In this document: positions 1-8,712 of the stretch, piece after piece
Layout: every line of letters starts with the position of its first letter
Numbering within the stretch: the first letter of the stretch is position 1
The notes under the pieces: model-generated
Told to the model about the DNA's origin: nothing
Seen by the model: only the letters and a program-made list of their open reading frames with translations
Database searches by the model: none
Translations under genes and position numbers: made by a program
Origin: Sinimarinibacterium sp. NLF-5-8
Lineage (GTDB): Bacteria; Pseudomonadota; Gammaproteobacteria; Nevskiales; Nevskiaceae
Length of the DNA stretch: 64,000 bases
Reading direction: 5' to 3'
NCBI RefSeq assembly: GCF_010092425.1
Contig: NZ_CP048030.1
Location: 1,995,501-2,059,500 of the forward strand

Positions 1-606
1 AAGCCCCAGCAGATGCACCAGGCACTGCAAGGCCTGACGCTGCGCGAAGGTTGCACCGTGATCTCGATCGCCGCAGGGCTGAGCGTATCGACGCTGCGCC
101 GCTGGCTGGGCGATCACGCTCACATCATCCGCACCATGCCCAACACCCCGGCACTGCTCGGCGCTGGCATCAGCGGCCTGTTCGCCCCCGCCGGAACCCC
201 GCAAGCCGCGCGCGATGTGGCCCACCATGTGCTCAGTGCCGCCGGGCAATGCGTGTGGGTGAAAACCGAAGCGCAGATCGACGCGGTAACAGCCGTCTCC
301 GGTTCCGGGCCAGCGTATTTCTTCCTGCTCACCGAGGCGATGCGCGAGGCCGGAACCGCACTGGGACTGGACGCCGAAACCGCCGCCAGACTGGCCAAAT
401 ACACGCTGATCGGCGCGGCCAGAATGGCCGACGGGGATGTGGACGTGGCCGAACTGCGCGCGCGCGTCACCTCCAAGGGCGGCACCACTTTTGCTGCCCT
501 TCAGACGTTTGAAGACGGCGGCTTTCACACCCTCACCGGCGCGGCGCTGGCCGCCGCCGCCGCGCGCGCCGCAGAACTCGGCCAACTGCTGGACAAGGAT
601 TCCTGA
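1..606 (+). CDS. proC: Pyrroline-5-carboxylate reductase (5' end missing)
   Basis: Catalyses the last step of proline synthesis, NAD(P)H-dependent reduction of pyrroline-5-carboxylate. The reading frame is open from the first base, so the gene begins before the window. About 200 codons remain; the family is usually near 270, so the Rossmann nucleotide-binding start is not visible. The visible part carries HIIRTMPNTPALLGAG and the C-terminal dimerisation-domain signature AVSGSGPAYFF, followed by the helical tail with TSKGGTT. yggT follows after three bases. The proC-yggT pairing is common in gammaproteobacteria. The identity is secure; only the true start is unknown. Confidence 0.97.
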   Translation, partial: KPQQMHQALQGLTLREGCTVISIAAGLSVSTLRRWLGDHAHIIRTMPNTPALLGAGISGLFAPAGTPQAARDVAHHVLSAAGQCVWVKTEAQIDAVTAVSGSGPAYFFLLTEAMREAGTALGLDAETAARLAKYTLIGAARMADGDVDVAELRARVTSKGGTTFAALQTFEDGGFHTLTGAALAAAAARAAELGQLLDKDS

Positions 607-609
607 CTC

Positions 610-1167
610 ATGGGCGCCAACGCATCCAACGCACTGCTGTTTTTGATCTCCACCCTGTTCGATCTGCTGCTGTGGGCCTACCTGCTGCGGATCCTGCTGC
701 AAGTGGTGCGCGCAGATTTTTACAACCCGATCTCGCAGGCCATCTGGAAACTCACCCGCTACCCCGCCGACTGGCTGCGCGGCAGCATTCCCAGCTTTGG
801 CAACCTCAATCTGGGCGTGACCCTGTTTGCCTACGCCCTGGCGGTGCTTTATGTCTACGTCGTCATCGGCTTGCTGGGCTTCACCATCCAGCCGCTGCCA
901 GCGCTCTGGTTTGGCCTGCTCAAGCTGCTGGCGCTGACGCTGGGGCTGTACACGTTCAGCCTGTTTGTCCAGGCGATCCTGTCGTGGATGGGGCCGGGCG
1001 TGAACAACCCCGCCAGCAATATCCTGTGGAGTCTCAACGAGCCGCTGCTGCGACCCGTGCGGCGGATCATCCCGCCGCTGTCGGGGCTCGATCTGTCGCC
1101 GCTGGTGATGATCCTGCTGCTGCAGGTCATCAGCCGCCTGTTGCCGCTGCCGGGCATTTTCCGTTGA
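610..1167 (+). CDS. YggT family integral membrane protein
   Basis: A 185-residue hydrophobic protein with the two-fold repeat of the YggT family: two similar membrane blocks, the first around residues 5-90 ([20 protein letters not shown]) and the second around 105-180 (FVQAILSWM, then [21 protein letters not shown]). The motif LxPxRRxxPPLxGxDxSPxV is typical of the family. The molecular function is not well defined; relatives have been linked to osmotic stress tolerance and to membrane or cell-division processes. It starts three bases after proC and ends four bases before metX, so it is probably co-transcribed with both. Confidence 0.92.
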   Translation: MGANASNALLFLISTLFDLLLWAYLLRILLQVVRADFYNPISQAIWKLTRYPADWLRGSIPSFGNLNLGVTLFAYALAVLYVYVVIGLLGFTIQPLPALWFGLLKLLALTLGLYTFSLFVQAILSWMGPGVNNPASNILWSLNEPLLRPVRRIIPPLSGLDLSPLVMILLLQVISRLLPLPGIFR

Positions 1168-1171
1168 CGCC

Positions 1172-2323
1172 ATGAATACAGATTTTTCGGCTGCCGACTC
1201 GGTCGGGCTGGTCACTCCGTCCCGTATCCTCATCAATCGCGCGCTGACGCTCGACTGTGGCCGCACCCTGCCGCAACACGAGCTGATGGTCGAAACCTAC
1301 GGCACCCTCAATGCTGCGCACAGCAACGCCGTGCTGGTTTGCCATGCCCTGTCCGGCGATCATCACGCGGCGGGCTACCACCACCCGGACGATCGCAAAC
1401 CCGGCTGGTGGGACAACTGCATCGGCCCCGGCAAGCCGATCGACACCCACCGTTTTTTTGTTGTTTCGCTGAACAATCTCGGCGGCTGCCAGGGTTCCAG
1501 CGGCCCCAGCAGCATCAATCCCGAAACCGGCAAGCCCTATGGCCCGGATTTTCCGCTGCTGACGGTGCGCGACTGGGTGCGTTCGCAGGCCCTGCTGGCC
1601 GATCATCTGGGGATTGAGCAATGGGCCGCGATCGTCGGCGGCAGCCTGGGCGGCATGCAGGTCATGCAATGGGCGATCGACCTGCCCGCGCGCGTGCGCC
1701 ACGCCGTGGTGATTGCCTCGGCGCCCAAGCTTTCGGCGCAAAACATCGCGTTCAACGAAATCGCGCGGCAGGCGATCCTGTCCGATCCGGACTTTCATGG
1801 CGGCCATTTTTACGACCATGACGTCATCCCCACGCGCGGTCTCAAACTGGCGCGGATGCTCGGCCACATCACCTATCTGTCTGATGAGGCCATGCGCGCC
1901 AAATTTGGCCGCGTCCAGCGCGCGCACCAGCTCGGCTTCAATTTTGAGGTGGAGTTCGAGGTCGAAAGCTATCTGCGCTATCAGGGGCAATCGTTCGTCA
2001 GCCGGTTTGACGCCAACACCTATCTGCTGATGACCAAGGCGCTGGATTACTTTGATCCCGCGCGCGAGTTCAATGACGATCTGGTCGCCACCTTTGAGCG
2101 CGCGCGCGCGCGCTTTTTAGTGATTGCCTTTTCCAGCGATTGGCGTTTTTCACCGGCGCGCTCGCGCGAAATCGTCGATGCGCTGGTGGATGCGCGGCGT
2201 GATGTCAGCTACGCCTGCGTCGATTCCAACCTCGGCCACGACGACTTCCTGATGCCGATCGAACACTATCACCGCGTTTTGCGCGGCTACCTGAGCCGCG
2301 TGGCGACAGAGGTTGGCGCATGA
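1172..2323 (+). CDS. metX: Homoserine O-acyltransferase MetX
   Basis: Activates homoserine by acylation in methionine synthesis. The 383 residues have the alpha/beta-hydrolase layout: nucleophile elbow GGSLGGMQ with Ser near residue 158, and the late catalytic His in SNLGHDDFL near 356. [14 protein letters not shown] and the [11 protein letters not shown] segment are MetX family hallmarks. The protein could use acetyl-CoA or succinyl-CoA; the family name alone does not settle this and I cannot decide from inspection. The end overlaps the metW start by four bases (ATGA), indicating translational coupling. Confidence 0.95.
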   Translation: MNTDFSAADSVGLVTPSRILINRALTLDCGRTLPQHELMVETYGTLNAAHSNAVLVCHALSGDHHAAGYHHPDDRKPGWWDNCIGPGKPIDTHRFFVVSLNNLGGCQGSSGPSSINPETGKPYGPDFPLLTVRDWVRSQALLADHLGIEQWAAIVGGSLGGMQVMQWAIDLPARVRHAVVIASAPKLSAQNIAFNEIARQAILSDPDFHGGHFYDHDVIPTRGLKLARMLGHITYLSDEAMRAKFGRVQRAHQLGFNFEVEFEVESYLRYQGQSFVSRFDANTYLLMTKALDYFDPAREFNDDLVATFERARARFLVIAFSSDWRFSPARSREIVDALVDARRDVSYACVDSNLGHDDFLMPIEHYHRVLRGYLSRVATEVGA

Positions 2324-2940
2324 ACAAATCCCCTCGGCTGCGCCCTGATCTGGCGCTGATCTGCCAATGGATCCAGCCCGGCTCGCGGATTCTCGACCTC
2401 GGCTGCGGTGACGGCACCCTGCTCGCTTATCTGGCCGAGCATCACAACGTCACCGGCTACGGACTGGAGATCGACCCCGACAACGTCGCCAGGTGCATCG
2501 AATCCGGCGTCAACGTCATCCAGGCCGACCTCGACGACGGCCTGCGCGAGTTCGACAGCGGCTCGTTCGATTACGTGGTGATGACCCAAGCGCTGCAAGC
2601 CCTGCAACGCCCCGATGAGGCGGTGACCGAAATCCTGCGCGTGGGGCGCACCGGCATCGTCACTTTTCCCAACTTTGGCCATTGGCGGGTGCGCGCCGCC
2701 CTCGGCGCCGGTCGCATGCCGGTGACGCCCAATCTGCCGCACCGCTGGTACGACTCCCCCAACATCCACCTGTGCACCGTGGATGACTTTGAAGACCTGT
2801 GCGCTGCACGCGGTTGGCATATCGTCAGCCGCCATCTGCTCAACAGCAGCCACCGCAAAGGCCGGCGCGCGCGCCTGGCGCCCAATTTGCTGTGCGAACA
2901 GGCGCTTTACCTGCTCCAGGCGGAGACACGCCCCTCATGA
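2320..2940 (+). CDS. metW: Methionine biosynthesis protein MetW
   Basis: A 206-residue class I SAM-dependent methyltransferase-fold protein that accompanies MetX in many proteobacteria. The SAM-binding motif [15 protein letters not shown] lies near residues 24-38, and the family-specific segment [21 protein letters not shown] near 113-132. MetW has been shown in some species to support or be required for MetX activity, but its own reaction is unsettled. Coupled to metX by ATGA overlap and to the following exported protein by another ATGA overlap, so metX-metW-DUF4426 is one translation unit. Confidence 0.94.
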   Translation: MNKSPRLRPDLALICQWIQPGSRILDLGCGDGTLLAYLAEHHNVTGYGLEIDPDNVARCIESGVNVIQADLDDGLREFDSGSFDYVVMTQALQALQRPDEAVTEILRVGRTGIVTFPNFGHWRVRAALGAGRMPVTPNLPHRWYDSPNIHLCTVDDFEDLCAARGWHIVSRHLLNSSHRKGRRARLAPNLLCEQALYLLQAETRPS

Positions 2941-3368
2941 AATCGCTGATCATTGCTGTTTTGCTGACGTTGACGCCGGTGCTGGTTCACGCCGAACAAT
3001 TTGTCGATGCCGGCGATTACCGCATCCACTACGCCGCCATCAACAGCACCGAGCTGACCCCGCAGATCGCCCGCCAGTTCAGCGTCGATCGCAGCCGCAA
3101 TCAAATCCTGCTGGTCTTCAACGCTCAGCACCGCGTCGAAGGTCAATACCAGTCGGTTCCGGCCACCGCCAAGGCTTTTGCCACCACCCTGCTCGGGCAC
3201 CGGCAAACGCTGACCCTGCGTCCGATCCGTGAAGCCGACGTGCACTACGTCGTCGCCAACTTTGAAACGCTGGACGGCGAGTTCATGACCATCAGCGCCG
3301 AGGTGACGCCGCAAGGCGCGCGCGCGCCGGTCGAGGTCAAGTTCAAACAACAGTTTTACCGGGACTAA
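2937..3368 (+). CDS. Exported DUF4426 protein
   Basis: A 143-residue protein with a clear Sec signal peptide ([19 protein letters not shown], probable cleavage after residue 19 or 20), so it should act in the periplasm. The mature part matches the DUF4426 pattern: a DYRIHYAAINST start, then a beta-rich body. The start chosen is the ATG overlapping the metW stop (ATGA); a longer frame reading back into metW would lose the signal peptide. Function unknown; its conserved place after metW is known in other gammaproteobacteria. Confidence 0.85.
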   Translation: MKSLIIAVLLTLTPVLVHAEQFVDAGDYRIHYAAINSTELTPQIARQFSVDRSRNQILLVFNAQHRVEGQYQSVPATAKAFATTLLGHRQTLTLRPIREADVHYVVANFETLDGEFMTISAEVTPQGARAPVEVKFKQQFYRD

Positions 3369-3383
3369 AAAACAGGAGACACC

Positions 3384-5027
3384 ATGAGCACCGCGACCGC
3401 GCCGATGATGCGTGACGAACGCAAGATCATCATCGCTTCTTCTCTGGGGACGCTGTTCGAGTGGTACGACTTCTTTTTATACGGCGCGCTGGCGGCGATT
3501 ACCGGCGCGCACTTTTTCTCGGCGGTCAACGATACAGCAGCGTTTATTTTTGCGCTGCTGACGTTTTCCGTGGGTTTTGCCGCGCGCCCGTTCGGGGCGC
3601 TGGTGTTTGGCCGGCTGGGCGACAAATCCGGGCGCAAATACACGTTTTTGATCACCATCATCATCATGGGGCTGTCCACGGTTTTGGTGGGCTGCTTGCC
3701 GTCGTACAGCACCATTGGCATCGCCGCGCCGATTTTGCTGATTGGCCTGCGCCTGTGCCAGGGCCTGGCGCTGGGCGGTGAGTACGGTGGCGCGGCGATT
3801 TATGTGGCCGAACACGCGCCGGTGGAAAAGCGCGGGTTTTACACCAGCTGGATTCAGACGATGGCGGCGCTGGGGCTGATCTTGTCGCTGGTGGTGATCG
3901 CGGTCACCCGCTGGATCATGGGCGAAGAAGCCTTTGCCGATTGGGGCTGGCGCGTGCCGTTTTTGCTCTCCGCCGGGCTTTTGGCGGTATCGGTGTGGGT
4001 GCGGATGTCGTTGGACGAATCGCCGGTTTTCAAAAAAATGAAGGCCGAAGGCACGCTGTCCAAAGCGCCGCTGCGCGAGGCTTATGGGCAGTGGAAGTAT
4101 TTAAAACTCGGCATCGCCGGGATGTTCGGCATCATCGCCGGGCAAGCCACGCTGTGGTACACGGCGCAGTTCTACACGCTGTTTTTCCTCACCAAGACCC
4201 TGCGCGTGGACGGGCTGACCGCCAATATCTTGCTCGGTGTTGCGGTGGCGATCAGCGCGCCGTTTTATCTGCTGTTTGGTGCTTTGTCCGACCGTATTGG
4301 CCGCAAGCCACTGATTGTGGTCGGCTGCCTGATTGCGGCACTGGCGTATTTTCCGATCTTCAAAGGCATCACCCACTACACCAATCCGGCGCTGGAAACC
4401 GCGCGCGCGACCCATCCGGTGGTGGTTCATGCCGATGCCGCCCACTGCGCGTTTCAGTTCAATCCGGTTGGCGCGGCCTCATTCACCAGCGCCTGCGACA
4501 TTGCCAAATCGGTGCTGGCACACAACAACATCGACTACCGCAACGAGCCGCTGACCGGCGATGCGGCCTTCATCACCATTGGTCAAACGCGGATTGATAG
4601 CTTTGATGCGCGCGCGCTGGATGCAACCGCGCGCAGCGAAAAAAACCGTGCTTTTCGTGCGCAGGTGGAAGCAGCGCTGCATGACGCCGGCCACATGGCC
4701 GCGCCCGATCCGCAGACGATGAACAAGCCGATGATCGTGCTGCTACTGGTCGCCATTGGCCTGCTCAGCGTGATGACCTATGCGCCCGTGGCGGCGACGA
4801 TGGTGGAGCTGTTCCCCGCGCGGATTCGCTATACGGCGATGTCGATCCCCTATCACGCCGGTAATGGCTGGATTGGCGGACTGCTGCCGCCGATGGCGTT
4901 TGCGCTGGTGGCGGCCCATGGCAGCGTCTACGCCGGACTGTGGTATCCGCTGGCGTTTGCGCTGATTTCGGTCATCATCGGCACTTTGATGCTGCCGGAA
5001 ACCCGTGGCCGTGACATCACCCAATAA
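3384..5027 (+). CDS. MFS transporter, metabolite:H+ symporter (MHS) type
   Basis: A 547-residue inner-membrane permease with twelve predicted membrane segments. The MFS loop motif appears twice, as GRLGDKSGRKY after TM2 and GALSDRIGRKP after TM8. The stretch GLRLCQGLALGGEYGGAA and the early EWYDFFLYG segment mark the metabolite:H+ symporter group (KgtP, ShiA, ProP relatives). The substrate cannot be read from sequence. It is longer than usual MHS proteins (about 430-450) because of a hydrophilic insert near residues 325-446 between two late membrane segments. A strong ribosome site (AGGAG) precedes the ATG. The 3' end overlaps the nitroreductase start. Confidence 0.9.
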   Translation: MSTATAPMMRDERKIIIASSLGTLFEWYDFFLYGALAAITGAHFFSAVNDTAAFIFALLTFSVGFAARPFGALVFGRLGDKSGRKYTFLITIIIMGLSTVLVGCLPSYSTIGIAAPILLIGLRLCQGLALGGEYGGAAIYVAEHAPVEKRGFYTSWIQTMAALGLILSLVVIAVTRWIMGEEAFADWGWRVPFLLSAGLLAVSVWVRMSLDESPVFKKMKAEGTLSKAPLREAYGQWKYLKLGIAGMFGIIAGQATLWYTAQFYTLFFLTKTLRVDGLTANILLGVAVAISAPFYLLFGALSDRIGRKPLIVVGCLIAALAYFPIFKGITHYTNPALETARATHPVVVHADAAHCAFQFNPVGAASFTSACDIAKSVLAHNNIDYRNEPLTGDAAFITIGQTRIDSFDARALDATARSEKNRAFRAQVEAALHDAGHMAAPDPQTMNKPMIVLLLVAIGLLSVMTYAPVAATMVELFPARIRYTAMSIPYHAGNGWIGGLLPPMAFALVAAHGSVYAGLWYPLAFALISVIIGTLMLPETRGRDITQ

Positions 5028-5730
5028 TTTTGATAACCGCCTTGAGGCGCGCGCGGAACTCAGCGTCAGCGCCGCCGTCGATCAACGCTTCAGCGCGCGC
5101 GCGTTTTTGGAGACGCCGGTTGACCCTGCCCTGCTGCGTGAGATTTTGCAGCAGGCCGGGCGCGCGCCCTCCGGCGGCAATGTGCAGCCGTGGAATGTGA
5201 TCGCCGTCGCCGGTGCGCCGCTGGCCGATCTCAAGACGCGCATGGCCGCGCGCGTGCTCAAGCCCGATCCGCAAGACCTGCCGGGCTATGCCATCTACCC
5301 GCCGCATTTGTGGGAGCCGCATCGCAGCGCGCGCTTTGAGATTGGCGAGCAGTTGTATGGCGCACTCGGCATCGCGCGCGATAACAAGCCTGGGCGGATG
5401 CAGCAATTCGCGCGCAACTTTGCCGCGTTTGGCGCGCCGCTGCTGCTGTTTGTCTACATCGACAAGCGCATGGGGCCACCGCAGTGGTCGGACGTGGGCA
5501 TGTGGCTGCAAACCCTGATGCTGCTGCTCAAGGCGCGCGGTCTGGATTCCTGCGCGCAGGAAGCGTGGAGCCTGTTCCCCCACAGCGTCGCCCAAACCAC
5601 GCAGCCGGATGACGATTGGCTGCTGTTTTGCGGGGTGAGCATCGGCTACGCCGATCCGCGCGCGCCGGAAAATCAATTTCGCAGCGCGCGCCTGCCGCTG
5701 GCGCAATGGGCGCGGTTTGTCGGCTGCTGA
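5005..5730 (+). CDS. Nitroreductase family flavoprotein
   Basis: A 241-residue FMN-dependent oxidoreductase. The N-terminal FMN-contact motif RFSARAFLETPVD, then ILQQAGRAPSGGNVQPW, and the late segment GVSIGYADPRAPENQFRSAR are classic for nitroreductases, which reduce nitro groups, quinones or related acceptors using NAD(P)H. The start used is GTG at the listed position, overlapping the transporter end by 23 bases; a second in-frame GTG lies six bases later. The natural substrate is unknown. A perfect hairpin follows the stop. Confidence 0.92.
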   Translation: MAVTSPNNFDNRLEARAELSVSAAVDQRFSARAFLETPVDPALLREILQQAGRAPSGGNVQPWNVIAVAGAPLADLKTRMAARVLKPDPQDLPGYAIYPPHLWEPHRSARFEIGEQLYGALGIARDNKPGRMQQFARNFAAFGAPLLLFVYIDKRMGPPQWSDVGMWLQTLMLLLKARGLDSCAQEAWSLFPHSVAQTTQPDDDWLLFCGVSIGYADPRAPENQFRSARLPLAQWARFVGC

Positions 5731-5775
5731 AACGTCCCCCCAAAAAACCGAAAATCTCGATGTGATCCGAACAAA

Positions 5776-5805
5776 CACAAACGGCGCCCGAAGGCGCCGT
5801 TTGTG
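5776..5805. terminator. Bidirectional intrinsic terminator
   Basis: A perfect 13-bp stem (CACAAACGGCGCC with its complement) around a CGAA loop, placed between the convergent nitroreductase and lipoprotein genes. The T-rich run is inside the stem (GTTTGTG), and reading leftwards the sequence continues GTTTGT, so both directions have a GC stem followed by U-rich RNA. Confidence 0.8.
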
Positions 5806-5824
5806 GTGAAACGCAGCGGGGGAA

Positions 5825-6190
5825 TCACTCCGCCGTTGCCGCATCCTTGGCATCGCTGGCCGCGTCCTTGGCGGACTGCAGCGCGTTTTGAGCCTTGGCT
5901 TCGGCGCTGGCCGCAGCGTCCTTGGCGGCATCGGCCACGCTTTGCCCGGCGGCCTGGGCCTGGTCAACTGCATCCTGTCCAGCGGCTTCGATTTTCTCGG
6001 CCATGTCTGCGCTGGCTTCACCCACGGCAGCCGCGGCGTCCTGGGCGGCTTCCAGCGCCTGCTGGCCGGCCGCCTGGGCCTTGTCGGCCGCTTGCTGGGC
6101 TGCGGTTTCGGCGTCCTGCTTGTTGCCGCAGGCGCTGATGAGAAGGGCAGCGGCCAACGCGGCCGTGCAGGTGGTCAAAACTTTGTTCAT
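5825..6190 (-). CDS. Alanine-rich lipoprotein of low complexity
   Basis: A 121-residue protein beginning MNKVLTTCTAALAAALLISACG, a signal peptide with a lipobox (ISAC), so the mature protein should be lipid-anchored, with Asn-Lys rather than Asp after the Cys, which favours the outer membrane. The rest is almost pure amphipathic helix built from Ala, Gln, Asp, Lys and Glu (AAQQAADKAQAAGQQAL and similar blocks), with an apolipoprotein- or LEA-like periodicity of about 11 residues. No enzyme motif. I do not recognise a named family; a structural or envelope-stress role is conceivable but unproven. The signal peptide and stop are clear. Confidence 0.75.
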   Translation of the reverse strand: MNKVLTTCTAALAAALLISACGNKQDAETAAQQAADKAQAAGQQALEAAQDAAAAVGEASADMAEKIEAAGQDAVDQAQAAGQSVADAAKDAAASAEAKAQNALQSAKDAASDAKDAATAE

Positions 6191-6290
6191 TGCAATATCC
6201 CTTGAGTGAAGTGGTCAGGGGAACGATTGTATACCGTCGTTTGCTGCGATGCACAAAGCACGCGCTGCCCACCCGCGCCGGATACCGCGC

Positions 6291-6554
6291 TCAGATTGCG
6301 GCAATCAAGCCCCGCCGCAGCGCCAATGAGGCCGCAGCCTTGCGGGTGCCCACCCCGAGCTTTCCATACACATTCTTGAGATGGAATTTGACCGTGTTTT
6401 CAGAGATTTGCGCCTGCCCTGCAATTTCGCGATTGGTGGCACCATTGGCCAGCAGTTGCAGCACTCGCAACTCACCGTGGGTGAGTGCATCCTCGACCGC
6501 ATATACCGCAAATGTCGAAGATGAGCCGTGATTCGTTTCCATGGCATACCGCAT
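6291..6554 (-). CDS. Stand-alone LuxR/GerE-type HTH protein
   Basis: An 87-residue protein that is essentially only a LuxR-type DNA-binding domain. Residues about 24-84 read LTHGELRVLQLLANGATNREI, then ISENTVKFHLKNVYGKLGV, the canonical four-helix HTH with the recognition helix NTVKFHL. There is no receiver, PAS or autoinducer domain, so signal input, if any, must come by another route. A very strong ribosome site (AAGGAGGA, 6 bases before the ATG) argues that it is a real gene and not a decayed end of a larger regulator. Divergent from the AraC gene. Confidence 0.8.
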   Translation of the reverse strand: MRYAMETNHGSSSTFAVYAVEDALTHGELRVLQLLANGATNREIAGQAQISENTVKFHLKNVYGKLGVGTRKAAASLALRRGLIAAI

Positions 6555-6629
6555 GGGTCTCCTCCTTGAGATGTCGTGGCTATCGGAACATGAAGCGCAT
6601 GGAGTATCGCCATCGCCCAGGGTTTTTAA

Positions 6630-6657
6630 TTGACATTTGACGACAGTTTATTAGCAT
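6630..6657 (+). promoter_or_regulatory. Possible promoter of the AraC-family gene
   Basis: A consensus TTGACA at 6630-6635 is followed 16 bases later by TAGCAT (6652-6657). The partly repeated TTGACATTTGACG is visible. The ATG lies only eight bases after the supposed -10, so the mRNA would be nearly leaderless; the assignment is weak. Confidence 0.35.
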
Positions 6658-6664
6658 TTGAACC

Positions 6665-7732
6665 ATGACCGACCTCATTCGCGCGTCCGTTCTCGCAGGT
6701 TTCGATGACCTGGTCTGCCGCCTGGGCGGCGATCCGCAATCATTGCTGCGCCGCTTTCACTTGCACGACGTGCAAGTGGACTCGGTCAATGCGCTGGTGC
6801 CCTATGTCAACGTCGTGCGCATCATCGAGGCCGCAGCGCAGGCGCTGTCTGCGCCGGATTTTGGCTTGCAACTGGCGCATTACCAGACGCTGGATCGGCT
6901 CGGGCCGGTGGCATTGCTGATCAGCAACTGCCAGACCGCCGGCAGCGCCCTGCAAGTGCTGGCCAGCAACATTCACACCTACAGCCCCAACACCACGCTG
7001 CGTCTGGTGCAGGTCCAGGCCGATCTGACATGGCTCGAATATGACGTCACCCACGCCCAGCTTTCGGCGCAGCAGCGCTTGCAGAAATCCGAGTTTTCAC
7101 TGCTGTTTGCGCTGCGGGTGTTGCGGATGCTGATCGGCGCGCGCTTTGAGCCTCGCGGGGTGATGTTTCGCCATACCGCGAACAAGCCCCTGGGGGTCTA
7201 CATCTCGCATTTTGGCGTGTCGCCGCAGTTTGATGCCGAGATCAATGCCGTGGCGCTCGATCCGCGCGATCTGGCGCAGCCGCTGGAGATGGTCGCCCCT
7301 ACCATCCGCCGCGCCATCGACGAATACCTGCAACCGATGATCGACCGCCAGCCGCTGGCACTCGATCGCCAGGTTCTGGAGCTGATGAGTCGCTTGCTGC
7401 CCGCAGGACGTTGCCGGCTCAGCAGCATCGCCGACCATCTGGGAATGAACGAACGCACCCTGCAACGCCAGCTCGCCGAGGCCGGACTGGTGTTCGAAAC
7501 CATGGTCGATGATCTGCGCCGCACGCGCGCGCTGGAGTTGCTCGGCAACGCGCAGATTTCCCTGGCGCACGTCGGCGGCATGCTTGGCTACAGCGAACAA
7601 AGCACATTCACCCGCGCCTGCAAACGCTGGTTTGCCCGCACGCCGGGTCAGCAGCGCAAGCATCTGATCAGCACCGCGCCGCCCACGGGCTTTCCCAGCC
7701 TGCTGCGCGCGCCCACCGGCCTGCGGCCATGA
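6665..7732 (+). CDS. AraC-family transcriptional regulator
   Basis: A 355-residue regulator. Residues about 15-195 match the PF12625-type arabinose-binding-like N-terminal domain (LGGDPQSLLRRFHL, LGPVALLISNCQTAGSALQVL), typical of AraC proteins that sit next to fatty-acid or aromatic catabolic genes. The C-terminal HTH pair is at about 245-335, including SSIADHLGMNERTLQRQLAEAG and LLGNAQISLAHVGGMLGYSE followed by FTRACKRWFARTPGQQRK. The stop overlaps the start of the acyl-CoA enzyme gene (ATGA), so both are made from one mRNA. The effector is unknown; an acyl compound is a guess from the context. Confidence 0.9.
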   Translation: MTDLIRASVLAGFDDLVCRLGGDPQSLLRRFHLHDVQVDSVNALVPYVNVVRIIEAAAQALSAPDFGLQLAHYQTLDRLGPVALLISNCQTAGSALQVLASNIHTYSPNTTLRLVQVQADLTWLEYDVTHAQLSAQQRLQKSEFSLLFALRVLRMLIGARFEPRGVMFRHTANKPLGVYISHFGVSPQFDAEINAVALDPRDLAQPLEMVAPTIRRAIDEYLQPMIDRQPLALDRQVLELMSRLLPAGRCRLSSIADHLGMNERTLQRQLAEAGLVFETMVDDLRRTRALELLGNAQISLAHVGGMLGYSEQSTFTRACKRWFARTPGQQRKHLISTAPPTGFPSLLRAPTGLRP

Positions 7733-8709
7733 CCCCGGCGCTGCTCGGCGCTGCGCAGCTCGCCGCCTTGCACCGGGACATGCCACCTTCGGCGCTGACC
7801 GGCACGCCTTATTTGCTCTGCGATCTGCAAACGCCCTGGGATGAAGCCGCGCGCGCAGGGCTGGCCGATGCGTCCTGCCCGGTCATTGGCGTAGGCCCGG
7901 CGCGCGCGCAGGCCGATGTTGCCGCCTGCGATGCTGTCGTTGCGGATATGCAGGCCGCGCTGCCGCTGATCCACGGCATCGCGCGCGCGCCGATCGCCGC
8001 TGCCGTGCTCGCCCACACCTTGCGCCTCACCGAAAAACTGCCGCTGGCCGCTGCCCTGCACGCCGAATCGCTGGCCTATGCCACCTTGCAGGGCGGTGCA
8101 GAGTTCAAAGCCTGGTGCGCGCAGCATCCACCGCCTGGTGCGCGCGCGCGCCACGACGCCGCGCCCGCCGTGGCACTCGCCCGCGATCAGCGCACCCTGC
8201 ACCTGACGCTCGACCGCCCCGCCGAGCGCAACGCCATGACGGTGGAGATGCGCGATGCCCTGTGTGAGGCCCTGAGGCTGGCGCTCAACGACACCGACAT
8301 CGACACCCTCTGCATCCGCGCCAGCGGCAAGTGCTTTTCCACCGGCGGCGATCCAGCCGAATTTGGCACTGCGCCGGACAGCAGCAGCGCCCATCTGATC
8401 CGCAGCGTGCAACTGCCGGGGCGGTTACTCGCCGCCTGCGGCGCGCGCGCGCGCGTTTACGTGCACGGCGCCTGCATTGGCAGCGGCATCGAATTTCCGG
8501 CGTTTGCCGCGCGCGTGACTGCGCATCGCCGCAGCTGGTTTCAATTGCCGGAACTCGATTACGGCCTGATCCCCGGCGCCGGCGGCTGCGTCAGCATCGC
8601 GCGCAGAATCGGCCGCCAACGGCTGATGGCCTGGGTGCTCGGCGGCCAGCGCATCGACGCCGCCACCGCACTGCGCTGGGGCCTGATCGACGCCATCGAC
8701 CCCGGCTGA
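7729..8709 (+). CDS. Enoyl-CoA hydratase/isomerase family protein with N-terminal extension
   Basis: A 326-residue protein whose residues about 150-325 form a crotonase-fold domain: LDRPAERNAMTVEMRDAL, the oxyanion-hole region FSTGGDPAEFG, GACIGSGIEF and LPELDYGLIPGAGGCVSIARRIG. Acidic residues occupy both usual hydratase positions (Glu in GIEF and in PEL). The first 145 residues are not a standard crotonase part; they contain VIGVGPARAQADVAACDAVV and a helical MQAALPLIHGIARAP region, and may help substrate binding. Likely handles an acyl-CoA in beta-oxidation or a related path. Coupled to the upstream AraC gene by a four-base overlap. Confidence 0.85.
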   Translation: MTPALLGAAQLAALHRDMPPSALTGTPYLLCDLQTPWDEAARAGLADASCPVIGVGPARAQADVAACDAVVADMQAALPLIHGIARAPIAAAVLAHTLRLTEKLPLAAALHAESLAYATLQGGAEFKAWCAQHPPPGARARHDAAPAVALARDQRTLHLTLDRPAERNAMTVEMRDALCEALRLALNDTDIDTLCIRASGKCFSTGGDPAEFGTAPDSSSAHLIRSVQLPGRLLAACGARARVYVHGACIGSGIEFPAFAARVTAHRRSWFQLPELDYGLIPGAGGCVSIARRIGRQRLMAWVLGGQRIDAATALRWGLIDAIDPG

Positions 8710-8712
8710 ACC

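Noticed and set aside
5801-5812. TTGTGGTGAAAC as a degenerate parS
   Set aside because: It is part of the nitroreductase terminator and lacks the palindrome.
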